NCBI GenBank assembly: GCA_932521035.1 | Contig: OW051493.1 | Span: 372,001-436,000 of the forward strand | Direction of reading: 5' to 3' | Length of the DNA: 64,000 nt | Source of the DNA: Oscheius dolichura | Taxonomy: Eukaryota > Nematoda > Chromadorea > Rhabditida > Rhabditidae | Shown: positions 17,701-31,448 of the stretch, piece after piece | How positions within the stretch are numbered: position 1 is the first letter of the stretch | Layout of the letters: each line of letters begins with the position of its first letter | Notes under the pieces: generated by a model | Seen by the model: the letters and a program-made list of their open reading frames with translations, nothing else | Told to the model about the DNA's origin: nothing | Databases searched by the model: none | Position numbers and translations under genes: made by a program

Positions 17701-20700
17701 ACAACGACGCCGACGACGACCACCACTACTCCCACAACAACCACAACGACGCCGACGACGACCACAACGACGCCGACGACGACCACAACGACGCCGACGA
17801 CGACCACAACGACGCCGACGACGACCACAACGACGCCGACGACGACCACAACGACGCCGACGACGACCACCACTACTCCCACAACAACCACAACGACGCC
17901 GACGACGACCACAACGACGCCGACGACGACCACAACGACGCCGACGACGACCACCACTACTCCCACAACAACGAGCACAACGTCCTCGACAACGACAACG
18001 ACAACTACCCCTACAACAACCACAACGACGCCGACGACGACCACAACGACGCCGACGACGACCACCACTACTCCCACAACAACCACAACGACGCCGACAA
18101 CGACCACCACTACTCCCACAACAACGAGCACAACGTCCTCGACAACGACAACTACCCCTACAACAACCACAACGACGCCGACGACGACCACCACTACTCC
18201 CACAACAACCACAACGACGCCGACAACGACCACCACTACTCCCACAACAACGAGCACAACGTCCTCGACAACGACAACTACCCCTACAACAACCACAACG
18301 ACGCCGACGACGACCACCACTACTCCCACAACAACGAGCACAACGTCCTCGACAACGACAACTACCCCTACAACAACCACAACGACGCCGACGACGACCA
18401 CCACTACTCCCACAACAACGACCACATCGTCCTCGACAACGACAACTACCCCTACAACAACCACAACGACGCCGACGACGACCACAACGACGCCGACGAC
18501 GACCACAACTACCCCTACAACAACCACAACGACGCCGACGACGACCACAACGACGCCGACGACGACCACAACTACTCCCACAACAACGAGCACAACGTCC
18601 TCGACAACGACAACTACCCCTACAACAACCACAACGACGCCGACGACGACCACAACTACTCCCACAACAACGAGCACAACGTCCTCGACAACGACAACTA
18701 CCCCTACAACAACCACAACGACGCCGACGACGACCACCACTACTCCCACAACAACGAGCACAACGTCCTCGACAACGACAACTACCCCTACAACAACCAC
18801 AACGACGCCGACGACGACCACCACTACTCCCACAACAACCACAACGACGCCGACAACGACCACCACTACTCCCACAACAACGAGCACAACGTCCTCGACA
18901 ACGACAACGACGCCGACGACGACCACCACTACTCCCACAACAACGAGCACAACGTCCTCGACAACGACAACTACCCCTACAACAACCACAACGACGCCGA
19001 CGACGACCACCACTACTCCCACAACAACGAGCACAACGTCCTCGACAACGACAACTACCCCTACAACAACCACAACGACGCCGACGACGACCACAACGAC
19101 GCCGACGACGACCACCACTACTCCCACAACAACGAGCACAACGTCCTCGACAACGACAACTACCCCTACAACAACCACAACGACGCCGACGACGACCACA
19201 ACGACGCCGACGACGACCACAACTACCCCTACAACAACGAGCACAACGTCCTCGACAACGACAACTACCCCTACAACAACCACAACGACGCCGACGACGA
19301 CCACAACTACTCCTACAACAACCACCACTACTCCCACAACAACGAGCACAACGTCCTCGACAACGACAACTACCCCTACAACAACCACAACGACGCCGAC
19401 GACGACCACAACTACCCCTACAACAACCACAACGACGCCGACGACGACCACAACTACTCCTACAACAACCACAACGACGCCGACGACGACCACAACTACC
19501 CCTACAACAACCACAACGACGCCGACGACGACCACCACTACTCCCACAACAACGAGCACATCGTCCTCGACAACGACAACTACCCCTACAACAACCACAA
19601 CGACGCCGACGACGACCACAACTACTCCTACAACAACCACAACGACGCCGACGACGACCACAACGACGCCGACGACGACCACAACTACCCCTACAACAAC
19701 CACAACGACGCCGACGACGACCACCACTACTCCCACAACAACGAGCACAACGTCCTCGACAACGACAACTACCCCTACAACAACCACAACGGCGCCGACA
19801 ACGACCACAACTACCCCTACAACAACCACAACGACGCCGACGACGACCACAACTACCCCTACAACAACCACAACGACGCCGACGACGACCACAACTACCC
19901 CTACAACAACCACAACGACGCCGACGACGACCACAACTACCCCTACAACAACCACAACGACGCCGACGACGACCACAACTACCCCTACAACAACCACAAC
20001 GACGCCGACGACGACCACAACTACTCCTACAACAACCACAACGACGCCGACGACGACCACCACTACTCCCACAACAACCACAACGACGCCGACAACGACC
20101 ACCACTACTCCCACAACAACGAGCACAACGTCCTCGACAACGACAACTACCCCTACAACAACCACAACGACGCCGACGACGACCACCACTACTCCCACAA
20201 CAACGAGCACAACGTCCTCGACAACGACAACTACCCCTACAACAACCACAACGACGCCGACGACGACCACCACTACTCCCACAACAACGACCACATCGTC
20301 CTCGACAACGACAACTACCCCTACAACAACCACAACGACGCCGACGACGACCACAACGACGCCGACGACGACCACAACTACCCCTACAACAACCACAACG
20401 ACGCCGACGACGACCACAACGACGCCGACGACGACCACAACTACTCCCACAACAACGAGCACAACGTCCTCGACAACGACAACTACCCCTACAACAACCA
20501 CAACGACGCCGACGACGACCACAACTACTCCCACAACAACGAGCACAACGTCCTCGACAACGACAACTACCCCTACAACAACCACAACGACGCCGACGAC
20601 GACCACCACTACTCCCACAACAACGAGCACAACGTCCTCGACAACGACAACTACCCCTACAACAACCACAACGACGCCGACGACGACCACCACTACTCCC

Positions 20701-23700
20701 ACAACAACCACAACGACGCCGACAACGACCACCACTACTCCCACAACAACGAGCACAACGTCCTCGACAACGACAACGACGCCGACGACGACCACCACTA
20801 CTCCCACAACAACGAGCACAACGTCCTCGACAACGACAACTACCCCTACAACAACCACAACGACGCCGACGACGACCACCACTACTCCCACAACAACGAG
20901 CACAACGTCCTCGACAACGACAACTACCCCTACAACAACCACAACGACGCCGACGACGACCACAACGACGCCGACGACGACCACCACTACTCCCACAACA
21001 ACGAGCACAACGTCCTCGACAACGACAACTACCCCTACAACAACCACAACGACGCCGACGACGACCACAACGACGCCGACGACGACCACAACTACCCCTA
21101 CAACAACGAGCACAACGTCCTCGACAACGACAACTACCCCTACAACAACCACAACGACGCCGACGACGACCACAACTACTCCTACAACAACCACCACTAC
21201 TCCCACAACAACGAGCACAACGTCCTCGACAACGACAACTACCCCTACAACAACCACAACGACGCCGACGACGACCACAACTACCCCTACAACAACCACA
21301 ACGACGCCGACGACGACCACAACTACCCCTACAACAACCACAACGACGCCGACGACGACCACCACTACTCCCACAACAACGAGCACATCGTCCTCGACAA
21401 CGACAACTACCCCTACAACAACCACAACGACGCCGACGACGACCACAACTACTCCTACAACAACCACAACGACGCCGACGACGACCACAACGACGCCGAC
21501 GACGACCACAACTACCCCTACAACAACCACAACGACGCCGACGACGACCACCACTACTCCCACAACAACGAGCACAACGTCCTCGACAACGACAACTACC
21601 CCTACAACAACCACAACGACGCCGACGACGACCACAACTACCCCTACAACAACCACAACGACGCCGACGACGACCACAACTACCCCTACAACAACCACAA
21701 CGACGCCGACGACGACCACAACTACTCCTACAACAACCACAACGACGCCGACGACGACCACAACTACCCCTACAACAACCACAACGACGCCGACGACGAC
21801 CACAACTACCCCTACAACAACCACAACGACGCCGACGACGACCACAACTACTCCTACAACAACCACAACGACGCCGACGACGACCACAACTACCCCTACA
21901 ACAACCACAACGACGCCGACGACGACCACCACTACTCCCACAACAACGAGCACAACGTCCTCGACAACGACAACTACCCCTACAACAACCACAACGACGC
22001 CGACGACGACCACCACTACTCCCACAACAACGAGCACAACGTCCTCGACAACGACAACTACCCCTACAACAACCACAACGACGCCGACGACGACCACAAC
22101 TACCCCTACAACAACCACAACGACGCCGACGACGACCACAACTACTCCTACAACAACCACAACGACGCCGACGACGACCACAACTACTCCTACAACAACC
22201 ACAACGACGCCGACGACGACCACAACTACTCCTACAACAACCACAACGACGCCGACGACGACCACAACTACCCCTACAACAACCACAACGACGCCGACGA
22301 CGACCACAACTACCCCTACAACAACCACAACGACGCCGACGACGACCACAACTACCCCTACAACAACCACAACGACGCCGACGACGACCACCACTACTCC
22401 CACAACAACGAGCACAACGTCCTCGACAACGACAACTACCCCTACAACAACCACAACGGCGCCGACAACGACCACAACTACCCCTACAACAACCACAACG
22501 ACGCCGACGACGACCACAACTACCCCTACAACAACCACAACGACGCCGACGACGACCACAACTACCCCTACAACAACCACAACGACGCCGACGACGACCA
22601 CCACTACTCCCACAACAACGAGCACAACGTCCTCGACAACGACAACTACCCCTACAACAACCACAACGGCGCCGACAACGACCACAACTACCCCTACAAC
22701 AACCACAACGACGCCGACGACGACCACCACTACTCCCACAACAACGAGCACAACGTCCTCGACAACGACAACTACCCCTACAACAACCACAACGGCGCCG
22801 ACAACGACCACAACTACCCCTACAACAACCACAACGACGCCGACGACGACCACAACTACCCCTACAACAACCACAACGACGCCGACGACGACCACAACTA
22901 CCCCTACAACAACCACAACGACGCCGACGACGACCACCACTACTCCCACAACAACGAGCACAACGTCCTCGACAACGACAACTACCCCTACAACAACCAC
23001 AACGACGCCGACGACGACCACAACTACCCCTACAACAACCACAACGACGCCGACGACGACCACAACTACTCCTACAACAACCACAACGACGCCGACGACG
23101 ACCACAACTACTCCTACAACAACCACAACGACGCCGACGACGACCACAACTACTCCTACAACAACCACAACGACGCCGACGACGACCACAACTACCCCTA
23201 CAACAACCACAACGACGCCGACGACGACCACAACTACCCCTACAACAACCACAACGACGCCGACGACGACCACAACTACCCCTACAACAACCACAACTAC
23301 CCCTACAACAACCACAACTACCCCTACAACAACCACAACTACCCCTACAACAACCACAACGACGCCGACGACGACCACAACGACGCCGACGACGACCACA
23401 ACGACGCCGACGACGACCACAACTACCCCTACAACAACCACAACTACCCCTACAACAACCACAACTACCCCTACAACAACCACAACTACCCCAACAACAA
23501 CCACAACGACGCCGACGACGACCACAACGACGCCGACGACGACCACAACTACCCCTACAACAACCACAACGACGCCGACGACGACCACAACTACCCCTAC
23601 AACAACCACAACTACCCCTACAACAACCACAACTACCCCTACAACAACCACAACTACCCCTACAACAACCACAACGACGCCGACGACGACCACAACTACC

Positions 23701-26700
23701 CCTACAACAACCACAACTACCCCTACAACAACCACAACTACCCCTACAACAACCACAACTACCCCTACAACAACCACAACGACGCCGACGACGACCACCA
23801 CTACTCCCACAACAACGAGCACAACGTCCTCGACAACGACAACTACCCCTACAACAACCACAACGACGCCGACGACGACCACAACTACCCCTACAACAAC
23901 CACCACTACTCCCACAACAACGAGCACATCGTCCTCGACAACGACAACTACCCCTACAACAACCACAACGACGCCGACGACGACCACAACGACGCCGACG
24001 ACGACCACAACGACGCCGACGACGACCACCACTACTCCCACAACAACGAGCACAACGTCCTCGACAACGACAACTACCCCTACAACAACCACAACGACGC
24101 CGACGACGACCACAACTACCCCTACAACAACCACAACGACGCCGACGACGACCACAACGACGCCGACGACGACCACAACTACTCCTACAACAACCACAAC
24201 GACGCCGACGACGACCACAACGACGCCGACGACGACCACAACTACTCCTACAACAACCACAACGACGCCGACGACGACCACAACGACGCCGACGACGACC
24301 ACAACGACGCCGACGACGACCACAACTACTCCTACAACAACCACAACGACGCCGACGACGACCACAACGACGCCGACGACGACCACAACTACTCCTACAA
24401 CAACCACAACGACGCCGACGACGACCACAACTACCCCTACAACAACCACAACGACGCCGACGACGACCACAACTACCCCTACAACAACCACAACTACCCC
24501 TACAACAACCACAACGACGCCGACGACGACCACAACGACGCCGACGACGACCACAACGACGCCGACGACGACCACAACTACTCCTACAACAACCACAACG
24601 ACGCCGACGACGACCACAACTACCCCTACAACAACGAGCACAACGTCCTCGACAACGACAACTACCCCTACAACAACCACAACGACGCCGACGACGACCA
24701 CAACGACGCCGACGACGACCACAACGACGCCGACGACGACCACAACGACGCCGACGACGACCACAACTACTCCTACAACAACCACAACGACGCCGACGAC
24801 GACCACAACGACGCCGACGACGACCACAACTACTCCTACAACAACCACAACGACGCCGACGACGACCACAACTACCCCTACAACAACCACAACGACGCCG
24901 ACGACGACCACAACTACCCCTACAACAACCACAACTACCCCTACAACAACCACAACGACGCCGACGACGACCACAACGACGCCGACGACGACCACAACGA
25001 CGCCGACGACGACCACAACGACGCCGACGACGACCACCACTACTCCCACAACAACGAGCACATCGTCCTCGACAACGACAACTACCCCTACAACAACCAC
25101 AACTACCCCTACAACAACCACAACGACGCCGACGACGACCACAACTACTCCTACAACAACCACAACGACGCCGACGACGACCACAACGACGCCGACGACG
25201 ACCACAACTACTCCTACAACAACCACAACGACGCCGACGACGACCACAACTACCCCTACAACAACCACAACGACGCCGACGACGACCACAACTACCCCTA
25301 CAACAACCACAACTACCCCTACAACAACCACAACGACGCCGACGACGACCACAACGACGCCGACGACGACCACAACGACGCCGACGACGACCACAACGAC
25401 GCCGACGACGACCACCACTACTCCCACAACAACGAGCACATCGTCCTCGACAACGACAACTACCCCTACAACAACCACAACTACCCCTACAACAACCACA
25501 ACGACGCCGACGACGACCACAACGACGCCGACGACGACCACAACTACCCCTACAACAACCACAACGACGCCGACGACGACCACAACTACTCCTACAACAA
25601 CCACCACTACTCCCACAACAACGAGCACATCGTCCTCGACAACGACAACTACCCCTACAACAACCACAACGACGCCGACGACGACCACAACGACGCCGAC
25701 GACGACCACAACGACGCCGACGACGACCACAACTACCCCTACAACAACCACAACGACGCCGACGACGACCACAACGACGCCGACGACGACCACCACTACT
25801 CCCACAACAACGAGCACAACGTCCTCGACAACGACAACTACCCCTACAACAACCACAACGACGCCGACGACGACCACAACGACGCCGACGACGACCACAA
25901 CGACGCCGACGACGACCACCACTACTCCCACAACAACGAGCACAACGTCCTCGACAACGACAACTACCCCTACAACAACCACAACGACGCCGACGACGAC
26001 CACAACTACTCCTACAACAACCACAACGACGCCGACGACGACCACCACTACTCCTACAACAACCACAACGACGCCGACGACGACCACAACTACCCCTACA
26101 ACAACCACAACGACGCCGACGACGACCACAACTACCCCTACAACAACCACAACGACGCCGACGACCACCACAACGACGCCGACGACGACCACAACTACCC
26201 CTACAACAACCACAACTACCCCTACAACAACCACAACGACGCCGACGACGACCACAACTACCCCTACAACAACCACAACGACGCCGACGACGACCACAAC
26301 GACGCCGACGACGACCACAACTACTCCTACAACAACCACAACGACGCCGACGACGACCACAACGACGCCGACGACGACCACAACGACGCCGACGACGACC
26401 ACAACTACTCCTACAACAACCACAACGACGCCGACGACGACCACAACTACCCCTACAACAACCACAACTACCCCTACAACAACCACAACGACGCCGACGA
26501 CGACCACAACTACCCCTACAACAACCACAACGACGCCGACGACGACCACAACGACGCCGACGACCACCACAACGACGCCGACGACGACCACAACTACTCC
26601 CACAACAACGAGCACAACGTCCTCGACAACGACAACTACCCCTACAACAACCACAACGACGCCGACGACGACCACAACGACGCCGACGACGACCACAACG

Positions 26701-29700
26701 ACGCCGACGACGACCACCACTACTCCCACAACAACGAGCACAACGTCCTCGACAACGACAACTACCCCTACAACAACCACAACGACGCCGACGACGACCA
26801 CCACTACTCCCACAACAACGAGCACAACGTCCTCGACAACGACAACTACCCCTACAACAACCACAACGACGCCGACGACGACCACAACGACGCCGACGAC
26901 GACCACAACTACTCCTACAACAACCACAACGACGCCGACGACGACCACAACTACCCCTACAACAACCACAACTACCCCTACAACAACCACAACGACGCCG
27001 ACGACGACCACAACGACGCCGACGACCACCACAACGACGCCGACGACGACCACAACTACTCCCACAACAACGAGCACAACGTCCTCGACAACGACAACTA
27101 CCCCTACAACAACCACAACGACGCCGACGACGACCACAACGACGCCGACGACGACCACAACGACGCCGACGACGACCACCACTACTCCCACAACAACGAG
27201 CACATCGTCCTCGACAACGACAACTACCCCTACAACAACCACAACGACACCGACGACGACCACAACGACGCCGACGACGACCACAACTACCCCTACAACA
27301 ACCACAACGACGCCGACGACGACCACCACTACTCCCACAACAACGAGCACAACGTCCTCGACAACGACAACTACCCCTACAACAACCACAACGACGCCGA
27401 CGACGACCACAACGACGCCGACGACGACCACAACGACGCCGACGACGACCACCACTACTCCCACAACAACGAGCACAACGTCCTCGACAACGACAACTAC
27501 CCCTACAACAACCACAACGACGCCGACGACGACCACAACGACGCCGACGACGACCACCACTACTCCCACAACAACGAGCACATCGTCCTCGACAACGACA
27601 ACTACCCCTACAACAACCACAACGACGCCGACGACGACCACAACGACGCCGACGACGACCACAACGACGCCGACGACGACCACCACTACTCCCACAACAA
27701 CGAGCACAACGTCCTCGACAACGACAACTACCCCTACAACAACCACAACGACGCCGACGACGACCACAACGACGCCGACGACGACCACAACGACGCCGAC
27801 GACGACCACAACGACGCCGACGACGACCACCACTACTCCCACAACAACGAGCACATCGTCCTCGACAACGACAACTACCCCTACAACAACCACAACGACG
27901 CCGACGACGACCACAACGACGCCGACGACGACCACCACTACTCCCACAACAACGAGCACAACGTCCTCGACAACGACAACTACCCCTACAACAACCACAA
28001 CGACACCGACGACGACCACAACGACGCCGACGACGACCACAACGACGCCGACGACGACCACAACTACTCCTACCACGACAGTTCGAACCACTACTGTTCC
28101 TCCTACCACAACACGTAAGCCACCTCTCTCACTAGATCATTTGGTTTTGAGGTCCTGCAACGTGCTGTCCGTCTGGTGGAATCTGGTCCGACTGGACTAC
28201 AGTTCAGACCTGCGGTGACACTTGTGGTTCTTGCGCGCAAATCGTCTACACTCGTCAGTGCATCTCCGACAATGCCACCTGCCCTTGCACGTGGGTTCTC
28301 CCAATTCCCTGGGCATAGTTGAATTTCAGCGGAAACTCCTCAATTATCCGAAATTGTAACATCGGTGTCTGCTACTATCCTCGTCTCTCGTGCTGTGCTC
28401 CTTACACCCACATGATCATCAACGGCACCCACGCTTGCGGCGCACAGCCGACGGAGCCGGCAGTTCCGGCTCCTTCTGCCATGTGCTGCCAACAAGACGG
28501 TTTCTGGGCTCCTTGGGGAGCTTGGAGTTCCTGCACCGGTGGAACTTGCGGCGGTTGCGGAAGTGCCAGCAGAAACCGCACCTGCCAATCTGACAACTGG
28601 GGATGTTCTTGTGTTGGAAACGCCACGGAGACGATGTCTTGCCGTGTGACGGCTACTTGGTCCGAATGGACGGTAAGGATACTTTCCATATTCTTGGATG
28701 GATACCGTAATTCAGGTACAAACCGCCTGCCCCGCTGCTGGACAGGCTTGCGGAGGTTGCAACACCCAGACCCTGACGAGAACCTGCAATGCTGAAAATG
28801 GTTGTGTCTGCTTGTAAGCGGCTTCTTTGAATTTCCCTGAATTATAACATTTTCAGCGGGTCGACTACAGACAACCGGGTGTGTAACTACGCCCCCTGCA
28901 CGACGAATGGAACCGCGACGCAGAATGCCACCTGCTGTGCCCCCTACACCCTCCAAGATCAGAATGGAAACAATCTGACCACGTGCGGTGTTGTCCCGAC
29001 TCCGACTCCGGCTCCCGCTCCAATGACCTGCGGAGGAAATGCCTCCTGTTGCGTTATGGGAGGAGTCTGGTCGGAATGGTCCGCTGGCGTGGGATGTAAC
29101 GATACCTGCGGTATATTTATTAAATTATCTTGTTACGAATAATTTAGGAAATTGCGGAACAGCCACCTACACTCGATTCTGCACCTCGATGGATTATAAC
29201 TGTCCCTGCGCGTGAGTTTAATCTGTGAATTCTAAAATTCAAATATCCGTTTTAGCGGTTCCACCACGAAACAGGGTGAATGCGCCCCGACTGTCTGCCT
29301 CTACCCGAGAAATAGTTGCTGCGGCAGCCGGACGAAGATCATCGTTGGAACTACCTTCCAATGCTCTGCTGCTGTACGTTTTTTCCCGGGGAAAGTCTAA
29401 ATTTGAATTTTTAGGACGACACTGACCCACCACCGGGCACTGACTGCTGGACTTGTTGCCCCGCCAGTGGAGGATATTGGTCCGAATGGTCTAGCGGTAC
29501 TGGATGCACTGATACGTACGCAAATGACCGTCAGAAAAGAATTTATTCTCTGATTTAGATGCGGTTCCTGCGGTAATACAACTCAAAGCCGTGTCTGTCT
29601 CACCACTCCGAACAATTGTTCATGCGTGTAAGTATTAATTTCCCAAGAAAAATCCACGATTTCCTTGAATGGGAACTTTTGGCGGGATTTCAAAATCTTT

Positions 29701-31390
29701 GGCGCGCTCTTATTCAAATTCCCGCCCTTTTATCCCCAAAGTCTTTTTAATTTCTCAATTTTTCAGTGGAGCCAGCAGCCGTGTCGTCAACTGCAACATC
29801 GGCGTCTGCTACTACCCCCGTCTCTCGTGTTGTGACCCCTACGCCCACGAGATCATCAACGGCACCCATGCCTGCGGCCCCCAGCCCAACTACACCACCC
29901 CCTATGCCCCCTACGATGCCAACTGCACCCTGCCCCCGGCTACCTGCTGCCCACCCGGCGGAACCTGGTCCGAATGGACGCAGACCCCCACCCAGTGCAC
30001 CGGTACAGTAATCCAGATATCTCGTTAATCATCTCTGAAATTCAGATTATTGTGGTGCTTGCGGTAATGTAACAATGAGCAGGAACTGTCTCTCCGCGGC
30101 TAGTGGATGTCCTTGCACGTGAGTTTTGCTCTTTTTCCGGTTTTAAATACGATTTTTAGTGGAGTGACGAGCTACCAGACCCAATGCAACACCGGCGTCT
30201 GCTACTATCCCCGTCTGTCCTGCTGCCCCGGCTACAATGCCATGGTGGCTAATGGAACCTTCGTCTGTGGAATAACACCTTCCCCAAATGATACGGCAGT
30301 CGCCCCGGCGCCTGGATGCCCCACCTGTTGTCCTATTAACGGTACAGGACCTCTTTTTCCGTATGAGACCCGAAAATTTAGGAATTTGGTCAGAATGGGC
30401 GGCTACGACGGCTTGCAACGACACCTGCGGGTCCTGCGGCATACAGCATATGAATAGGAAGTGTCTCTCCGCTAGTTATGGCTGTCCCTGCACGTAGGAA
30501 ATCTTTTTTTACCCGCTAAATTCAAATTGCAGAGGAGTAACGGACTTTGACAATGTTTGCGCCACCACCGTCTGTCTCTACCCTCGCGCCTCTTGCTGTA
30601 CCCCCTACAAGAAGGTCATCGTCGGATCCACCTTCCTCTGCGGACCCGTACCCCCAGCTCCGGCCAATGTCATCGTTAATACTACCTGCTGCCCGCCAAG
30701 TAGGACCTCATTTAAATTTTTATATACTGTACTTTAGGCGGGCTTGGTCTCTGGTCCGATTGGAACCCATGGACGACTTGCACCGCAACTTGTGGCCTTT
30801 GCGGAAGCCAGACAAGAAATAGAACTTGTAGCTCAGCTGCATTTGGGTGTCCTTGCACGTAAGCCTTCCCGGGAAATCTTCAAAATTCGAATATTTTAGC
30901 GGCAACGCCACCCAGACGCAACAATGCGGCGCCCCCAGCTGCCCCAGTGGAGCTGCCTGCTGTACCGGAACCTATCCAGCTGTCGGCTACGATGGTGCTG
31001 CTTTCTGCCAGGCTACACCTGTATGTTTTCCTCCCAGTCCTTTAAATATTCCAACATTTCCAGCCAACAACTTGTACGGGAACCTGGACCGCCTGGATGA
31101 ATTCCTCCGGCGCCGCTTGTAATGACACTTGTGGTACGGTTAATCCTGAAAATTAGAGCAACCCCTTTTTCAGGAAATTGCGGTTTCATCAGCCAGTATC
31201 GCTACTGTTTCCCATCTGGATGCCAGTGCAGGTAGGGCTACTGTAGCCGTCTTTTTAAAAGAAGAGCCTTTTCAGCGGAGCCTTCATTGCCAGCAACCCG
31301 TGTGCCAATACCGTCTGCCTCTACCCGCGTGCCTCGTGCTGCGCCCCCTATAAGAAGATGATCACTGGCGGCCAATTCATCTGCGGATAA
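2713..31390 (+). CDS. Giant secreted mucin: C6-like domain, ~8,150-residue Thr/Pro repeat, TSP1-like modules
   Basis: A 22-exon model: 2713-2832, 3127-3355, 3394-3603, 3644-28114, then 18 short exons from 28152 to 31390. All phases agree and the total is 9,157 codons with TAA at 31388-31390. Residues 1-20 form a signal peptide ([20 protein letters not shown]). Residues 41-116 are basic, and exon 3 is a Cys-rich domain resembling the nematode C6/DUF281 type. Exon 4 encodes about 8,157 residues, mostly PTTTTTT repeats with TSTTSS or TSTSSS interruptions, a classic O-glycosylation scaffold. The C-terminal ~810 residues alternate WSEW/TCGxCG modules with Cys modules containing YPRxSCC. The protein is presumably secreted and heavily O-glycosylated in mucus, glycocalyx or cuticle surface. 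The acceptor at 28149-28151 (TTTTGAG) is weak, but no other gives an open frame. Repeat length may be affected by assembly. Confidence 0.85.
3394..3603 (+). other. C6/DUF281-like Cys-rich domain of the mucin (exon 3)
   Basis: The 70 codons contain a [10 protein letters not shown] start, an internal [10 protein letters not shown] motif and a final FTCQG. This spacing of Cys residues with a Trp after the third Cys resembles the extracellular C6/DUF281 domains of nematodes, which are often joined to Thr-rich linkers. The flanking introns are only 38 and 40 nt and both are phase 1, so the domain is a symmetric, shufflable exon. Family assignment is by pattern memory only. Confidence 0.5.
17227..18010 (+). 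repeat. Three tandem copies of a 363-bp higher-order unit
   Basis: The TSTTSS cassette carries an extra 6 bp (one more ACGACA, two extra Thr codons) at about 17257, 17620 and 17983. The spacing is 363 bp each time, which is 17 units of 21 bp plus the 6-bp insert. The variants flanking each copy match, which indicates recent tandem amplification of a whole block rather than of single 21-bp units. Confidence 0.8.
18172..21590 (+). repeat. ~1.9-kb segmental duplication inside the mucin repeat
   Basis: Diagnostic variants recur exactly 1,869 bp apart (89 x 21): the ACCACATCGT variant at 18421 and 20290, the shortened cassette at 18892 and 20761, and the double accaccacta junction at 19321 and 21190. 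Past about 19400 the offset becomes 1,827 bp, so two units were gained or lost in one copy. The blocks lie head to tail. Confidence 0.8.
28152..31390 (+). other. C-terminal modular region of the mucin: 9 TSP1-like and 8 second Cys modules
   Basis: Exons 5-22 encode nine modules with W-S-x-W, a TCGxCG-type motif, R-x-C and a closing CPC-like motif. They start near 28178 (WSDW), 28507, 28659, 29068, 29478, 29966, 30385, 30750 and 31085. Between them lie eight modules with a [10 protein letters not shown] or VCLYPRxSCC core, an ING or VGT segment and a final C-G. The intron after each TSP1-like module falls at the same point (after the C-x-C, before Gly) and is phase 2 each time. The first module type resembles thrombospondin type 1 repeats; I do not recognise the second. 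Confidence 0.7.
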
Positions 31391-31442
31391 GAAAGTACAA
31401 AAATTGTACGCTAGAACTTGTAAAACTTCAATTTGAATTGTG

Positions 31443-31448
31443 AAATAA
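31443..31448 (+). terminator. Polyadenylation signal of the mucin gene
   Basis: An AATAAA hexamer lies about 53 bp after the TAA stop at 31388-31390, a normal 3' UTR distance for a nematode gene. No other canonical hexamer is as close. Confidence 0.55.

Larger units (their letters stand above)
3661..28080 (+). repeat. 24.4-kb coding minisatellite, 21-bp unit (PTTTTTT)
   Basis: The array is built from a 21-bp, 7-codon unit in a few synonymous forms: an ACG/CCG-rich form (acgacgccgacgacgacc), an ACT/ACC/CCT/ACA form (actacccctacaacaacc) and a form with actcccacaacaacg. These combine into higher-order units separated by a cassette encoding TSTTSS or TSTSSS (agcacaacgtcctcg or agcacatcgtcctcg). 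Because 21 is a multiple of 3 and the unit lacks stops, at least three frames over both strands stay open for about 24 kb. Variation falls mostly on third codon positions of the Thr/Pro frame, so that frame is the translated one. Rare replacements include Arg near 16695 and Met near 17002. Confidence 0.95.

Noticed and set aside
3661-28080. Regular direct repeats that could suggest a CRISPR array
   Set aside because: There are no unique spacers: units abut and all are variants of one coding 21-mer. The DNA is eukaryotic.
3531-28109. Minus-strand open frame of ~8,190 codons (Val/Gly-rich)
   Set aside because: It is a mirror of the in-phase 21-bp repeat. Its ends lack splice or start context, and variation does not preserve its residues.
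3644-28135. Second plus-strand frame of ~8,160 codons (Arg/Pro/Gln-rich)
   Set aside because: It shares the same DNA out of frame. It does not join in phase to the signal-peptide exons, and unit-to-unit changes alter its residues.
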